DNA of 64,000 bases from Lacibacter sediminis (GTDB lineage: Bacteria > Bacteroidota > Bacteroidia > Chitinophagales > Chitinophagaceae). Every line of letters starts with the position of its first letter. Positions within the stretch are counted from its first letter, which is position 1. A program made the position numbers and the translations under genes. Below the pieces are notes generated by a model, which saw only the letters and a program-made list of their open reading frames with translations, was not told where the DNA came from and searched no databases. Positions 24,591-34,019 of the stretch are shown piece after piece. The stretch covers positions 4,526,001-4,590,000 of the forward strand of contig NZ_CP060007.1 in NCBI RefSeq assembly GCF_014168535.1, given 5' to 3'.

Positions 24591-25607
24591 CTAATAATAC
24601 CCCATCGCTTTCCGCAACTCTTCTTTCATGCGTTTCTTGAGTGTTGCTGGTTTAATCACTTTCATTTCATTACAGATACCCAGCAATTGGTGAATGAATT
24701 CTTCCGTTACGGTTACTTCCAGTTCAACTGTTAATTTATCAGTTGCTTCTTTAATGATCTGTTGTGTATGATGCATGGGACTTACCTGCAGCATACGTGA
24801 AGCAGGTCCATACACTTCCAGCACCACTTTTTCTTTCGGCTTAGGACCTTCCATAATACCCGTTGAATATTTAAAGAAATCATCGGGGTTAAAATCACGA
24901 CGATACTTAAATGCTTTCACTCCTTTATCTAAACTGGTTATGCGATCAAGCGCATAAGTGGTGAAGTTATTATGCTTGTTCGTCCAGCCAATGAGATACC
25001 ATTTATTACGCACCTCTTTCAATAAGTACGGTTCCAGTTCATGCGTGCGTGTTTCGTTCTTATAAATATTGAAGTAAGTAAACGTAATAGGTAAGCGGTT
25101 AACAATTGCTTCATACAAGGGTTTGATCCAATCCTTCCCCTTTTGTGTTACCGGTTTTTCAAACTGCACATATTGATTAATAGATGGATCTTCGAGATTT
25201 GCCGAAAGCGATAAACGTGTGTTGATCTTTTCAATCGCTTCTTTCAGGTTTTCAAACAAGGGCACATCTGCAAATAAACTTAGTGTATGTGCGGCACTGC
25301 GTAACGCTTCACTCTCCTCTTCATTCAACGACATACCATCGATACTATACTCTGCATCTTCATAAAAATAACCTTTGTGTAAACGATCATATTTAATGGG
25401 AGCAAAATAACCAAGCCCTGCATCCTCACGCATGGCCACAATATCTTTTTCAATGGTTGATACTGAAATATCATCAGCCATATCGCCATACAATTCTTCC
25501 ATACATCGCTGACGGATGTATTCTTTTGTGGGATATTTATGTTGCCGGTTACGCAAACAACGATCGATGATGCGATAACGGATAGCGGCACTTTTATTTA
25601 CGGGCAT
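24591..25607 (-). CDS. WYL-domain transcriptional regulator
   Basis: 338 aa. A helix-turn-helix N-terminal part (residues 1-70; VSTIEKDIVAMRED) is followed by a WYL domain (about 150-240), with PITFTYFNIYKNETRTHELEPYLLKEVRNKWYLIGW, and a C-terminal WCX extension. WYL proteins sense ligands, often nucleotides or ssDNA, and regulate DNA-damage or defence genes, although many have other roles. It lies 124 bp downstream of uxuA, separated by a terminator, so a link with xylan use is uncertain. Confidence 0.9.
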   Translation of the reverse strand: MPVNKSAAIRYRIIDRCLRNRQHKYPTKEYIRQRCMEELYGDMADDISVSTIEKDIVAMREDAGLGYFAPIKYDRLHKGYFYEDAEYSIDGMSLNEEESEALRSAAHTLSLFADVPLFENLKEAIEKINTRLSLSANLEDPSINQYVQFEKPVTQKGKDWIKPLYEAIVNRLPITFTYFNIYKNETRTHELEPYLLKEVRNKWYLIGWTNKHNNFTTYALDRITSLDKGVKAFKYRRDFNPDDFFKYSTGIMEGPKPKEKVVLEVYGPASRMLQVSPMHHTQQIIKEATDKLTVELEVTVTEEFIHQLLGICNEMKVIKPATLKKRMKEELRKAMGYY

Positions 25608-25663
25608 ACAAGAGCTCTTCTTTCACCGAAAATAGGAAGGTTTTATTTGATGGATAGATATAG

Positions 25664-25707
25664 AAGAAAAAGGGCCGACAGAAAGGTTTCAATTCCTTCT
25701 ATCAGCC
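25664..25707 (-). terminator. Terminator after uxuA
   Basis: On the minus strand GGGCTGATAGAAGG pairs with CCTTTCTGTCGGCCC (with G-T pairs and a bulge), followed by TTTTTCTTC. It starts 25 bp after the uxuA stop. Confidence 0.8.
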
Positions 25708-25731
25708 CGCTATTATTTGATCTGAATAAAA

Positions 25732-26895
25732 TTAGATCGCTTTATCCAACGCATACTCCACCCCTCTTAATTCTGCCAAACCTTTCAGGCGACCAATAGC
25801 AGAATAGCCGGGATAAGTTTTCTTTTTCAGATCATCCAGCATCTGGTGTCCATGATCTGGACGCATGGGAATCGAAATATTTCTTCTACGTTGCAGTAAT
25901 ACAATTTCTTTGATCACATCATACATTTCTGTATCGCCAGCCAAATGATCAGCTTCATAAAAATTCCCTTCTTCATCACGCTTGGTATTACGCAAATGAA
26001 GAAAATGAATATGATCACCAAAACGCTTCAGCATGGCAGGAATATTATTATCTTTTCTTGCACCGAATGAACCGGTGCAGAAACACAATCCATTTGCAGG
26101 TGATGGAACTGCAGCAAGCAGATCAGCGGCATCCTGTTCTGTACTCATGATACGTGGCAATCCCAGCACGGAGTATGGAGGATCATCAGGATGGATCGCC
26201 ATCTTTAATCCACATTCTTCTGCAACAGGAACAACCTGCTCTAAAAAATAAAACAAATGCTCTTTGAGTTTTGCAACATCAATACCTTCGTATTTCTTCA
26301 ATTCTGTTAATACCTGTTCAGGAGTAAATGCATCATCACTGCCCGGCAGGCCCAACATCATATTGCTGAAGAGTTTTGTACATCGCTCCTCAGTCATGTT
26401 ACCAAAACGTTCATTGGCTCTTGCAATTTCTTCTTCCTTATAACCAGCTATCGCATCAGGACGCTGCAATAAGAACAAATCAAAAATTACATAATCAAGC
26501 CGGTTAAAATAAAGTGCGGTACTGCCATCAACCATTGGATACGCAATGTCAGTGCGCAACCAATCAAGCACCGGCATAAAATTATAGGTCACCACCTTTA
26601 AACCACAAGCCGCTACATTTCGCAAACTCACTTTATAATTTTCGATATGATACATGTAATTACCCGACTGACGCTTGATATCATCGCTCACCGGCAAACT
26701 TTCAATCACCGTCCAAGTCATTCCTGCATCTTCGATCATTTGTTTACGCAACAATATTTCATCGGTTGTCCATATATCGCCAACAGGCACATGATGAAGT
26801 GCGGTAACAACACCGGCACAACCCGCTTGTCTGATATCAGCTAAACTTACCGGATCATTAGGCCCGTACCAGCGCATGGTTTGATGCATTAACAT
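25732..26895 (-). CDS. uxuA: Mannonate dehydratase
   Basis: 387 aa. UxuA dehydrates D-mannonate to 2-keto-3-deoxygluconate in the hexuronate pathway. The sequence has the family start MRWYGPNDPVSLADIRQAG, then GVVTALHHVPVGDIW, and the metal-site motifs GLKMAIHPDDPP, FCTGSFGARKDN, HFLHLRN and MRPDHGHQM. Length matches UxuA (about 390 aa). It has its own promoter and terminator. It lies next to xylA and is part of the xylan locus, where the glucuronate released by GH67/GH115 would supply it. Confidence 0.96.
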   Translation of the reverse strand: MLMHQTMRWYGPNDPVSLADIRQAGCAGVVTALHHVPVGDIWTTDEILLRKQMIEDAGMTWTVIESLPVSDDIKRQSGNYMYHIENYKVSLRNVAACGLKVVTYNFMPVLDWLRTDIAYPMVDGSTALYFNRLDYVIFDLFLLQRPDAIAGYKEEEIARANERFGNMTEERCTKLFSNMMLGLPGSDDAFTPEQVLTELKKYEGIDVAKLKEHLFYFLEQVVPVAEECGLKMAIHPDDPPYSVLGLPRIMSTEQDAADLLAAVPSPANGLCFCTGSFGARKDNNIPAMLKRFGDHIHFLHLRNTKRDEEGNFYEADHLAGDTEMYDVIKEIVLLQRRRNISIPMRPDHGHQMLDDLKKKTYPGYSAIGRLKGLAELRGVEYALDKAI

Positions 26896-26911
26896 AATTC
26901 ATTCGTTTGTG

Positions 26912-26945
26912 CAAATGTACTTTGCGGAAATAAAAATGCTTACAA
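26912..26945 (-). promoter_or_regulatory. uxuA promoter, overlapping the xylA terminator arm
   Basis: On the minus strand, -33 TTG (26945-26943), a 23-bp spacer and -7 TACATTTG (26919-26912), 17 nt before the ATG. The -33 lies in the distal arm of the xylA terminator. Confidence 0.6.
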
Positions 26946-26971
26946 TAAAAATTTTACTTCTTATTGTAAGC
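26938..26971 (-). terminator. xylA terminator
   Basis: Perfect 11-bp arms GCTTACAATAA / TTATTGTAAGC with a 12-nt loop; ATTTTTATTT follows on the minus strand. It starts 20 bp past the xylA stop and ends the leftward susCD-xyl transcript. Confidence 0.88.
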
Positions 26972-26991
26972 AAGTTCCAGGCCATTTATGA

Positions 26992-28320
26992 TCAAATAAA
27001 CCGGTTCACAATATTCTCAAGGTATTCCTGCTTGCCGCTTTTTACTGCAGGCTCCCCGTTTTCAATTGCATAAGCACGGAGATCTTCCAATGAAAGTTTA
27101 CCCTCTTCGAATTCTTTTCCCTTACTGCTATCGAAAGAAGCATAACGATCGGTTCTGATTTTTTTGTAATCAGATTTCTGCATAATATTATCAGCAATAA
27201 TGAGCGCACGTGCAAACGTATCCATACCGCCAATATGTGCATGAAACAGATCTTCCGCATCGGTACTGTTTCTGCGGATCTTTGCATCGAAGTTGATACC
27301 ACCACCAGCAAGACCACCTGCTTCTACAACAACCAGCATTGCTTCTGCTAATTCATTGATATTATTCGGAAACTGATCGGTATCCCAGCCATTCTGGTAA
27401 TCGCCACGGTTTGCATCCATTGAACCAAGCATACCTGCATCAGCTGCAACCTGTAATTCATGCTGGAATGTGTGACCAGCCAGTGTTGCATGGTTTACTT
27501 CAATATTAATTTTGAAATCATTCAACAGATCATACTGACGTAAGAAGCCGATCACTGTTTCACAATCGTAATCGTATTGATGCTTGCTCGGCTCACAAGG
27601 TTTTGGTTCGATAAAGAAGGTTCCTTTAAAGCCATTCTTACGTGCATAATCTTTGGCTGTATGAAGGAAACGTGCAAGATGTTCTTTCTCTCTTTGCATG
27701 TTGGTGTTGAGCAAACTCATGTACCCTTCTCTTCCACCCCAGAACACATAGTTCTCGCCACCTAATGCAATTGTTGCATCCAACGCTGCTTTCACTTGTG
27801 CTGCACCGTGAGTGAGTACATGAAAATCAGGATTGGTAGCAGCACCATTCATGTAACGGCGATTGGAAAATAGGTTGGCTGTACCCCATAAAAGTTTTAC
27901 ACCACTTGCTGCCTGCTTCTCGCCGAGGTATTGTGTTAACGCCTGAAGTCTGCGATCATTTTCATGGATGTCGTTGGTATAGTCCACCACATCCACATCA
28001 TGAAAACAATAATAAGGCAGATTCAATTTCGTGATGAATTCAAACGCAGCATCTGCTTTATCTTTTGCACGCTCTACTGCATCTGTTTTTTTGTCCCATG
28101 GGAAAATATGCGTGGGTTCACCAAACGGATCGGCACCACTGCCTACAAAGCTGTGCCAGTAAGCACATGCGAACCGTAACCACGCTTTCATACTTTTACC
28201 TGCTACGATCCTGTTTTCATCGTACCATCGAAATGCTAATGGGTTATCGGTTCCTGTTCCTTCAAATTTTATTTGAGGAATACCTTTGAAAAATTCGGTT
28301 TGTCCTGTTACTACTGTCAT
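26992..28320 (-). CDS. xylA: Xylose isomerase
   Basis: 442 aa from the ATG at 28320 (MTVVTGQTEFF), the usual length for this class. XylA converts D-xylose to D-xylulose with divalent metals. Visible landmarks are FACAYWHSFVG, YYCFHDVDVVD (catalytic His), FWGGREGYMSL, FIEPKPCEPSKHQYD (metal ligands), NIEVNHATLAGH and DANRGDYQNGWDTDQFP. A longer in-frame start at 28407 was rejected because it overlaps xylB by 34 nt and reads through that gene's end. It follows xylB by 53 nt. Confidence 0.98.
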   Translation of the reverse strand: MTVVTGQTEFFKGIPQIKFEGTGTDNPLAFRWYDENRIVAGKSMKAWLRFACAYWHSFVGSGADPFGEPTHIFPWDKKTDAVERAKDKADAAFEFITKLNLPYYCFHDVDVVDYTNDIHENDRRLQALTQYLGEKQAASGVKLLWGTANLFSNRRYMNGAATNPDFHVLTHGAAQVKAALDATIALGGENYVFWGGREGYMSLLNTNMQREKEHLARFLHTAKDYARKNGFKGTFFIEPKPCEPSKHQYDYDCETVIGFLRQYDLLNDFKINIEVNHATLAGHTFQHELQVAADAGMLGSMDANRGDYQNGWDTDQFPNNINELAEAMLVVVEAGGLAGGGINFDAKIRRNSTDAEDLFHAHIGGMDTFARALIIADNIMQKSDYKKIRTDRYASFDSSKGKEFEEGKLSLEDLRAYAIENGEPAVKSGKQEYLENIVNRFI

Positions 28321-28373
28321 TGGTTGTTTATTTGCCTGCTGTTGTGCAGCAGCGTTATCGATTGGTTGTTTTA

Positions 28374-29852
28374 TTAACTCAGTTGTTTTTGCAGCAATGT
28401 ATTCCATTCTTCGTATAAAGAATTATACTGCTGTACTGTACTGTCAGGTTCAATCACTGCTAATGGCGCTGCGTTGCTGAATGCTTCTTTTGGATGTTTG
28501 TAGATACCTGCGCCAATCCCTGCACCCAATGCTGCGCCAACACTGCCATCGCAGTTGTGTAGCTCTACCGGAATATTTAATGTATTCACAAATGCTCTGG
28601 TAAACACATCACTTAAAAACATATTGGCTCTGCCTGCACGAATAATGGATGGATTCATTTTGTTCTCACGCATTATATCCAGTCCATACCGAAACGCAAA
28701 TGCAATACCTTCCTGTGAAGCTCGAAAAAGATGTGCATTTGTGTGAATGTTGAAGTCGAGCTGCTGCACATGTGCGCCGGCAATTTTATTTTCAAGCATC
28801 CGTTCTGCACCGTTACCAAACGGGAGTACAAACAATCCGTTGCTGCCAATGGAAACCGTTGCTGCTGCTTCATTCATTTGTTGGTATGATTGATTGCCCG
28901 TTGTATTTTTTACCCAACGATTTAAGATACCTGTACCGTTGATGCAAAGCAACACACCAATTCTTTTTTGTGCGGCAGTATGGTTTACGTGTGCGAAGCT
29001 GTTGATACGTGATTGCGGATCGAAGGTCAATTCATCACTCACTCCATAGATCACGCCACTAGTACCTGCTGTTGCTGCTACTTCGCCTGCTTCGAGTACG
29101 TTTAATGATAATGCATTGTTTGGCTGATCACCTGCTTTGTAGGTGACAGGTATGCCGGTCTTTAATCCGAGTGTTGATGCGTTTGCTGATGAAAGCTGTC
29201 CGTGTTCTGTAAACACATCTCTGATTTCCGGGATCACTGATTTGCTGAAACCATAATGGCTGAACACATCTTCCGAAAGTTCATTGTTTACAAAATCCCA
29301 GAATACACCTTCCGATAAGGCAGAGATACTTGTTGTTGCAGATCCGGTTAATTGCAAAGCAATATAATCGCCCGGCAACATGATTTTATCGATCTGTTCA
29401 TACAGAGCAGGTTCGTTTTGCTTTACCCAGGCGAGTTTACTTGCAGTAAAATTTCCTGGCGAGTTCAATAAATGCTGCAATGAATTGGATGGACCAATTG
29501 CATCAAATGCCTGATTGCCGATCTCTACTGCCCGACTATCACACCAGATAATACTGTCACGTAGTACATTGTTATTCTTGTCAAGGACTACCAATCCATG
29601 CATCTGGTAAGAAATACCAATCGCCGAAATAGCTGTTGGATCATATTTCTTTGTAGCGTTTGCTTTTAAAATTGCCTGCTGGGTATGTTCCCACCACATG
29701 GAAGGAGATTGTTCTGCCCAGCCTGGTTGTTTTGAAATGATCTCTGTTTCAGTTTCGGGCCACGATACAGAAACAATGCGTTGTTGCGATAGTGCATCAA
29801 CCACCGAAACTTTAATAGACGAAGTACCAATATCAATTCCTAATAGCAACAT
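28374..29852 (-). CDS. xylB: Xylulokinase
   Basis: 492 aa from the ATG at 29852 (MLLLGIDIGTSSIKV). A FGGY-family sugar kinase that phosphorylates D-xylulose to xylulose 5-phosphate. The N-terminal ATPase motif is GIDIGTSSIK. WCDSRAVEIGN and MHGLVVLD are substrate-side features, AGDQPNNALS and ATAGTSGVIYG form the second phosphate motif, and the C-terminal domain has IIRAGRAN...DGSVGAALGAGIGAG. A TTG at 29873 is in frame, but the ATG starts directly with the conserved strand. A TACTTTTG element (29856-29863) lies 3 nt before the ATG. Confidence 0.95.
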   Translation of the reverse strand: MLLLGIDIGTSSIKVSVVDALSQQRIVSVSWPETETEIISKQPGWAEQSPSMWWEHTQQAILKANATKKYDPTAISAIGISYQMHGLVVLDKNNNVLRDSIIWCDSRAVEIGNQAFDAIGPSNSLQHLLNSPGNFTASKLAWVKQNEPALYEQIDKIMLPGDYIALQLTGSATTSISALSEGVFWDFVNNELSEDVFSHYGFSKSVIPEIRDVFTEHGQLSSANASTLGLKTGIPVTYKAGDQPNNALSLNVLEAGEVAATAGTSGVIYGVSDELTFDPQSRINSFAHVNHTAAQKRIGVLLCINGTGILNRWVKNTTGNQSYQQMNEAAATVSIGSNGLFVLPFGNGAERMLENKIAGAHVQQLDFNIHTNAHLFRASQEGIAFAFRYGLDIMRENKMNPSIIRAGRANMFLSDVFTRAFVNTLNIPVELHNCDGSVGAALGAGIGAGIYKHPKEAFSNAAPLAVIEPDSTVQQYNSLYEEWNTLLQKQLS

Positions 29853-29855
29853 ATT

Positions 29856-29863
29856 CAAAAGTA
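29856..29863 (-). promoter_or_regulatory. -7-like element abutting the xylB start codon
   Basis: The minus strand reads TACTTTTG, an exact TAnnTTTG, with only AAT between it and the xylB ATG. No TTG is found at 17-23 bp. If real it would give leaderless xylB RNA; chance is possible. Confidence 0.3.
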
Positions 29864-29884
29864 CATTTTTCAATTTTTAAAATA

Positions 29885-29909
29885 GGGGGGAATGAAGATA
29901 CACTCCCCC
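29885..29909 (-). terminator. Intercistronic hairpin between GH30 and xylB
   Basis: On the minus strand GGGGGAGTG pairs with CATTCCCCC (one G-T pair), loop TATCTT, followed by TATTTT. It lies 57 bp after the GH30 stop and 33 bp before the xylB ATG, so it may attenuate read-through into xylBA. Confidence 0.7.
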
Positions 29910-29965
29910 GTTGTTGATTATGACCCTTAACAAACTAACATGAGTAATTTTATTTTATTCAAAAA

Positions 29966-31210
29966 TTATTGTTCCACAAACGTTACGATACTGCCGGCTG
30001 GTAATGTATATTCCAAAACATTATTCTCCAATGTAAGTGCGGCACCTTGCTCTACGTTTTTCGATGAAGTGGTCACATACGGGATTACTGATGTAACCGC
30101 AGCACTCTGAAAATTGATTTTCTGCTTCACATTATAAACACCCCAATTGATAGCCACTATCACTTTTTTTGTTCCATTCCTGTATGCAGAAATCAGTACA
30201 TCATTTCTTGTGTTAGCGGAAGTACCTAAACGTATTGCTCCTTGCTTTATAAATCTTGCAAAATGTGAGACAATATATCCCCGCTTCGTAACAATGCCAT
30301 CCTGTCCGATGAGACCATAAAAACGTTTGCCATACCACCAGATGTAAGCATTGAAATTTGCCTTGGTAAAACAGTCATGTATTTCAATTGCTGTATTTAA
30401 GTTAGCGGTATATGTTGTGAGTGTATCTAAATGTTCTGTCATCCATACTTCTTTGCCTTTTGCTGTGGCCAATGCATTTTCAATAATGCCGCCGCCGTAA
30501 AGATGCGTACCCAAAATATCTAAGTTTGCAGCAGCGGCGTCGTCGGACAATATTGTATTTACATAGGTTTGATTATTATTTACTAATTCAGGCGCTATTA
30601 AACGGGTAGCCGTTATCGCAGCACCGTGATTTTTTAAAAAATCTCTCATTTCAATTGCCGTCCATACACAACCTTCATAGCTCGGTTCCCAATCGGGTTC
30701 ATTTTGAACAGACACTCCATACAAAGGAGCACCATTATTTGCCATGTATACCGCAAAATCATTCAGGTATTTTGCATATGCGGCTGCACTATCCGGAAGC
30801 AGTTTTCCTTTAATTAAACTGTTATTCGTTTTCATATTGGCAGGCGGACTCCAGGGGCTTGCAAAAACTTTTGCACCACGTTGGATAGCCATCTTTGCAT
30901 AATTCAATTCTATTGCTCTCCATGCATCATCAGTTGCTATTCTTATTCTCAACGTATTTAAACCTACCTGACCATTAGCAGAACCAAAAAGCCGGTCAAA
31001 TTCTTCAGAAGTTAATGCTGAAGTATTTGGTGGAGCAAAAACAGTAGCACACCCAAAACCCTGAATTACCTGCTTGTTATCATTGCCGGAAATGTTAATA
31101 CTCGCTTCTACTGTTGCCGCATTATTAGCGTTGTTTTTATTCTTTTCTTTTTTACATGAAAACATGCTCAGAAATAAAATCAACGATAAAACTATTTTGT
31201 ACATGCTCAT
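29966..31210 (-). CDS. GH30 glucuronoxylanase-like lipoprotein (subfamily 8 type)
   Basis: 414 aa. Lipobox MFSC (Cys19), so membrane-anchored. GH30_8 enzymes cut beta-1,4-xylan at sites set by a 4-O-methylglucuronate side chain. Motifs: GFGCATVF, ASPWSPPANMKTN, VQNEPDW (acid/base Glu171), WMTEHLD (nucleophile Glu259), then IWWYGKRFYGLIGQDGIVTKRGY. The last block is collinear with B. subtilis XynC (WWYIRRSYGP...). One of the two Arg in the XynC RR pair is Lys here. A C-terminal beta-sandwich follows (KVIVAINWGVYN to IVTFVEQ). Downstream of GH2 by 13 nt. It starts with two Met, 31210 or 31204. Confidence 0.9.
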   Translation of the reverse strand: MSMYKIVLSLILFLSMFSCKKEKNKNNANNAATVEASINISGNDNKQVIQGFGCATVFAPPNTSALTSEEFDRLFGSANGQVGLNTLRIRIATDDAWRAIELNYAKMAIQRGAKVFASPWSPPANMKTNNSLIKGKLLPDSAAAYAKYLNDFAVYMANNGAPLYGVSVQNEPDWEPSYEGCVWTAIEMRDFLKNHGAAITATRLIAPELVNNNQTYVNTILSDDAAAANLDILGTHLYGGGIIENALATAKGKEVWMTEHLDTLTTYTANLNTAIEIHDCFTKANFNAYIWWYGKRFYGLIGQDGIVTKRGYIVSHFARFIKQGAIRLGTSANTRNDVLISAYRNGTKKVIVAINWGVYNVKQKINFQSAAVTSVIPYVTTSSKNVEQGAALTLENNVLEYTLPAGSIVTFVEQ

Positions 31211-31223
31211 TAACTATAAAAAT

Positions 31224-33956
31224 TTATTTACTGTTTATTTGAATAACAGTTGGCTTAAGTCCCTGCGAGGATGCTTTTATCTTAATAATACCATGCTTGC
31301 CTTTTACTGAGCGAACGATCACCAGAGCTAATCCGAAATAAGCTTTCCTCTCCTTTGATGCAAACGAAACAAGATCAGCAGGATCACCATTATCTGTTGC
31401 CACAATTTCTCCCGGTCCTTCAATGCTAAAACTGATCTTGTTATTTGTATCTGCTACAAACAATCCATTTTTATCCTGCAGTTTCACCGTGATAAATGAA
31501 AGATCATCACCATCAGCAATAATTGTATTTCGATCGGCAGTTAATTTTAACTGAGAAGCAGTGCCGGTTGTCTGCATCGTTTCTTCTGCCCATTTCTTAC
31601 CGCCTTTATATGCAATGGCTTTTAACACGCCAGGTTCATACTTCACCTCATCCCAACGCAACCTGTATTCAAAGGCTACTTTTTTCTTTCTGCCAAGTGA
31701 ACGACCATTTAAGAAAAGCTCCACTTCATCAGCAGAAGTAAAAATGTGTACAGGTGTTATATGACCTATACGATCCGGCCAATTCCAATGCGGCAGAATA
31801 TGTACCATTGGAAGATTTGGACGCCAACGGGATTGATATAAATAGAAACGATCTTTCTTAAATCCTGCCAGATCAATAATGCCGCAATAAGAACTACGTG
31901 CAGAATAATAAGGAGTAGGCTCACCTAAATAATCCCAACCACTCCAAACAAATTCGCCGGCAACAAAGGGATGCTTGTCCTGCGATGCAAATACTTTATC
32001 AGGCGATGCACCAAACTGTGCAGTATAAAGTTCGTATGCGCTTACATATTTATTTACAGGATCACCACCTGTACTATCGCTCACCGGGGCACTGTTACCT
32101 TTTGTTACAGGAAAAATATAAGAGCCTCTTGTACTAAGTGCCGATGCCGTTTCACTGCTGACAATTAATTTTTCGGGAAACTTTTGATGAAAAGCCGGAT
32201 ATAATGGCGATGTTCTGATTCCTCTCAAATGTGCATAGGCCGGAGCGTCACGAATACCTTCACCTTGATAATTTAAACTGATGATATCCATCACTGCAGC
32301 AAAAGGCATATCGGGCTTTGCATAGTTCATGGATGCTGTTGCAGGTCTTGTTGGATCTTCCTCTTTTACAATGTCATATAATTTCTTTGATACAATTGCA
32401 CCGGTATCACCTGTATATTGTTCACCTACTTCATTGCCATAACTCCATGCAATAATGGAAGGATGATTACGATCTCTTCTTATAAATGATCTTGTGTCAG
32501 CTTCATACCAATCTTTAAAGATCAAATGAAAATCAAGCGGTGTTTTCTTGCGCTCCCAACTATCGAATATTTCATCGATCACCAGAAATCCCATGCGATC
32601 AGTTAATTCAAGTAATTCAGGTGCTGGTGGATTATGTGCAAGGCGAATTGCATTACAACCTAACTCACGCAAAATTTCCAACTGGCGTTCTGCGGCACGT
32701 GTATTAAACGCTGCACCTAATGCGCCGAGATCGTGGTGTTGATTAACTCCCTGAATACGCACCGGCTTTCCATTCACCAATAACCCTTTTACGGGATCGA
32801 ATGTGAGGGAACGTATGCCGAATTGCGTTTCATATTCGTCAACCAGCTTTCCGTTTGCATACAAACGTGTAACAGCTACATACAAATTTGGTTTTTGTGC
32901 AGGACGAGGCCCCCACAATAATGGATTTTTAATACTGATACTTTTTTCAACTTTATTGACTGTTCCTGCTTTCACAGAAACAGTTGATGGAGATGAGACT
33001 GCAATTTTGTATCCTTTCCTATTCAACTTCGCATCAAACAAAAACAGTTCTGTTACAACCTGTATGTTTTGATTGCCTGTCGATTTATTTTCAATCTGCA
33101 CAGTAACATCAATTGTTGCGGCTGACGCAGATATATTTTTCGTAGTAATAAACGTTCCCCAATGTGCTACATGCACGGGGTTTACTTTTGTAAGCCAAAC
33201 ATTCCGGTAAATACCTCCGCCAGGATACCACCTTGCAGAGTTGGTAGGATTATCTAACCGAATGGCAATTTGATTTTCTCCTCCCGGGTTAACATAGGGA
33301 GTAAGATCTAAACGAAACGAATTATAACCGTAAGGCCATCCGCCAACAAGATTACCGTTACACCAAACACTGGCATAAGACATCGCACCATCAATATCGA
33401 GGTAAATAGTTTTGTCTTTATCAGAAGCAGTTATATTCAATTTCTTCCTGTACCAACCAATACCTTGTACAGGCAAGCGTCCCATACCGCCGCCAACTAT
33501 TGCATTTGCTTCAGTATAAAAAGGGCCATCAATTGCCCAATCGTGTGGAAGATCTATTTTCTCCCACTCACTGTCATTAAAATTTGTTTGTGTAAACGCA
33601 ACATCTGCACCCGGATTTCCCGTTGGACGTCGATGATGTTTTGAAATGTCTTTAATAAATTCATTTGCAGAAGGCAGTATCCACTTTTTTAATACAGTAT
33701 CAGCAGATGAAACTGTAACACCTTCTGTTGGTTTTGTATCTGCAACTACATTGTCATTTCTATCTGTAACATCGGGACGAACATCGTAAGACAATCCTTT
33801 TGTTCCTGAAGGATCTCCTTTCAAAAAATACCAACTTTGATTTATTGAAATTCTCTGCCTGCTGCTTTGCGATACAACGCTAAAAGGCACCAAGCCCACA
33901 CAAATAATCAGTGCTCCTGCTAAAAGTATATTTACAAATAGACTTTTGTAATTCAT
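31224..33956 (-). CDS. GH2-family glycoside hydrolase, exported
   Basis: 910 aa. Signal segment (about 1-30, ending VVSQ). GH2 sugar-binding jelly roll (WYRKKLNITA, DGAMSYASVWCNG, YGYNSFRLDL), an Ig-like domain, then the TIM barrel with GVNQHHDLGALG, NAIRLAHNPP, GNEVGEQ (acid/base Glu509) and SSETASALS (nucleophile Glu602). After the barrel come DUF4982-like and Ig-like domains (VFTSADEVELFLNGRSLG; KLTADRNTIIADGDD). GH2 covers beta-galactosidase, beta-glucuronidase and other activities. In a xylan locus it may act on side-chain galactose or arabinopyranose; specificity cannot be read here. It lies between susD and the GH30 gene. Confidence 0.92.
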   Translation of the reverse strand: MNYKSLFVNILLAGALIICVGLVPFSVVSQSSRQRISINQSWYFLKGDPSGTKGLSYDVRPDVTDRNDNVVADTKPTEGVTVSSADTVLKKWILPSANEFIKDISKHHRRPTGNPGADVAFTQTNFNDSEWEKIDLPHDWAIDGPFYTEANAIVGGGMGRLPVQGIGWYRKKLNITASDKDKTIYLDIDGAMSYASVWCNGNLVGGWPYGYNSFRLDLTPYVNPGGENQIAIRLDNPTNSARWYPGGGIYRNVWLTKVNPVHVAHWGTFITTKNISASAATIDVTVQIENKSTGNQNIQVVTELFLFDAKLNRKGYKIAVSSPSTVSVKAGTVNKVEKSISIKNPLLWGPRPAQKPNLYVAVTRLYANGKLVDEYETQFGIRSLTFDPVKGLLVNGKPVRIQGVNQHHDLGALGAAFNTRAAERQLEILRELGCNAIRLAHNPPAPELLELTDRMGFLVIDEIFDSWERKKTPLDFHLIFKDWYEADTRSFIRRDRNHPSIIAWSYGNEVGEQYTGDTGAIVSKKLYDIVKEEDPTRPATASMNYAKPDMPFAAVMDIISLNYQGEGIRDAPAYAHLRGIRTSPLYPAFHQKFPEKLIVSSETASALSTRGSYIFPVTKGNSAPVSDSTGGDPVNKYVSAYELYTAQFGASPDKVFASQDKHPFVAGEFVWSGWDYLGEPTPYYSARSSYCGIIDLAGFKKDRFYLYQSRWRPNLPMVHILPHWNWPDRIGHITPVHIFTSADEVELFLNGRSLGRKKKVAFEYRLRWDEVKYEPGVLKAIAYKGGKKWAEETMQTTGTASQLKLTADRNTIIADGDDLSFITVKLQDKNGLFVADTNNKISFSIEGPGEIVATDNGDPADLVSFASKERKAYFGLALVIVRSVKGKHGIIKIKASSQGLKPTVIQINSK

Positions 33957-34019
33957 TCTTAATCGCCGAATTAATTTGTGTCTTTGTTACTAAATATTCT
34001 AAAATATGTTTTGTTTAAG

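Noticed and set aside
24591..25607. WYL regulator as the xylan-locus regulator
   Set aside because: It is separated by a strong terminator and the LacI pair with matching operators is a better candidate; a minor role is not excluded.
28321..28407. In-frame upstream extension of xylA
   Set aside because: It overlaps the end of xylB and gives 29 extra residues without family similarity; the ATG at 28320 gives the normal length.
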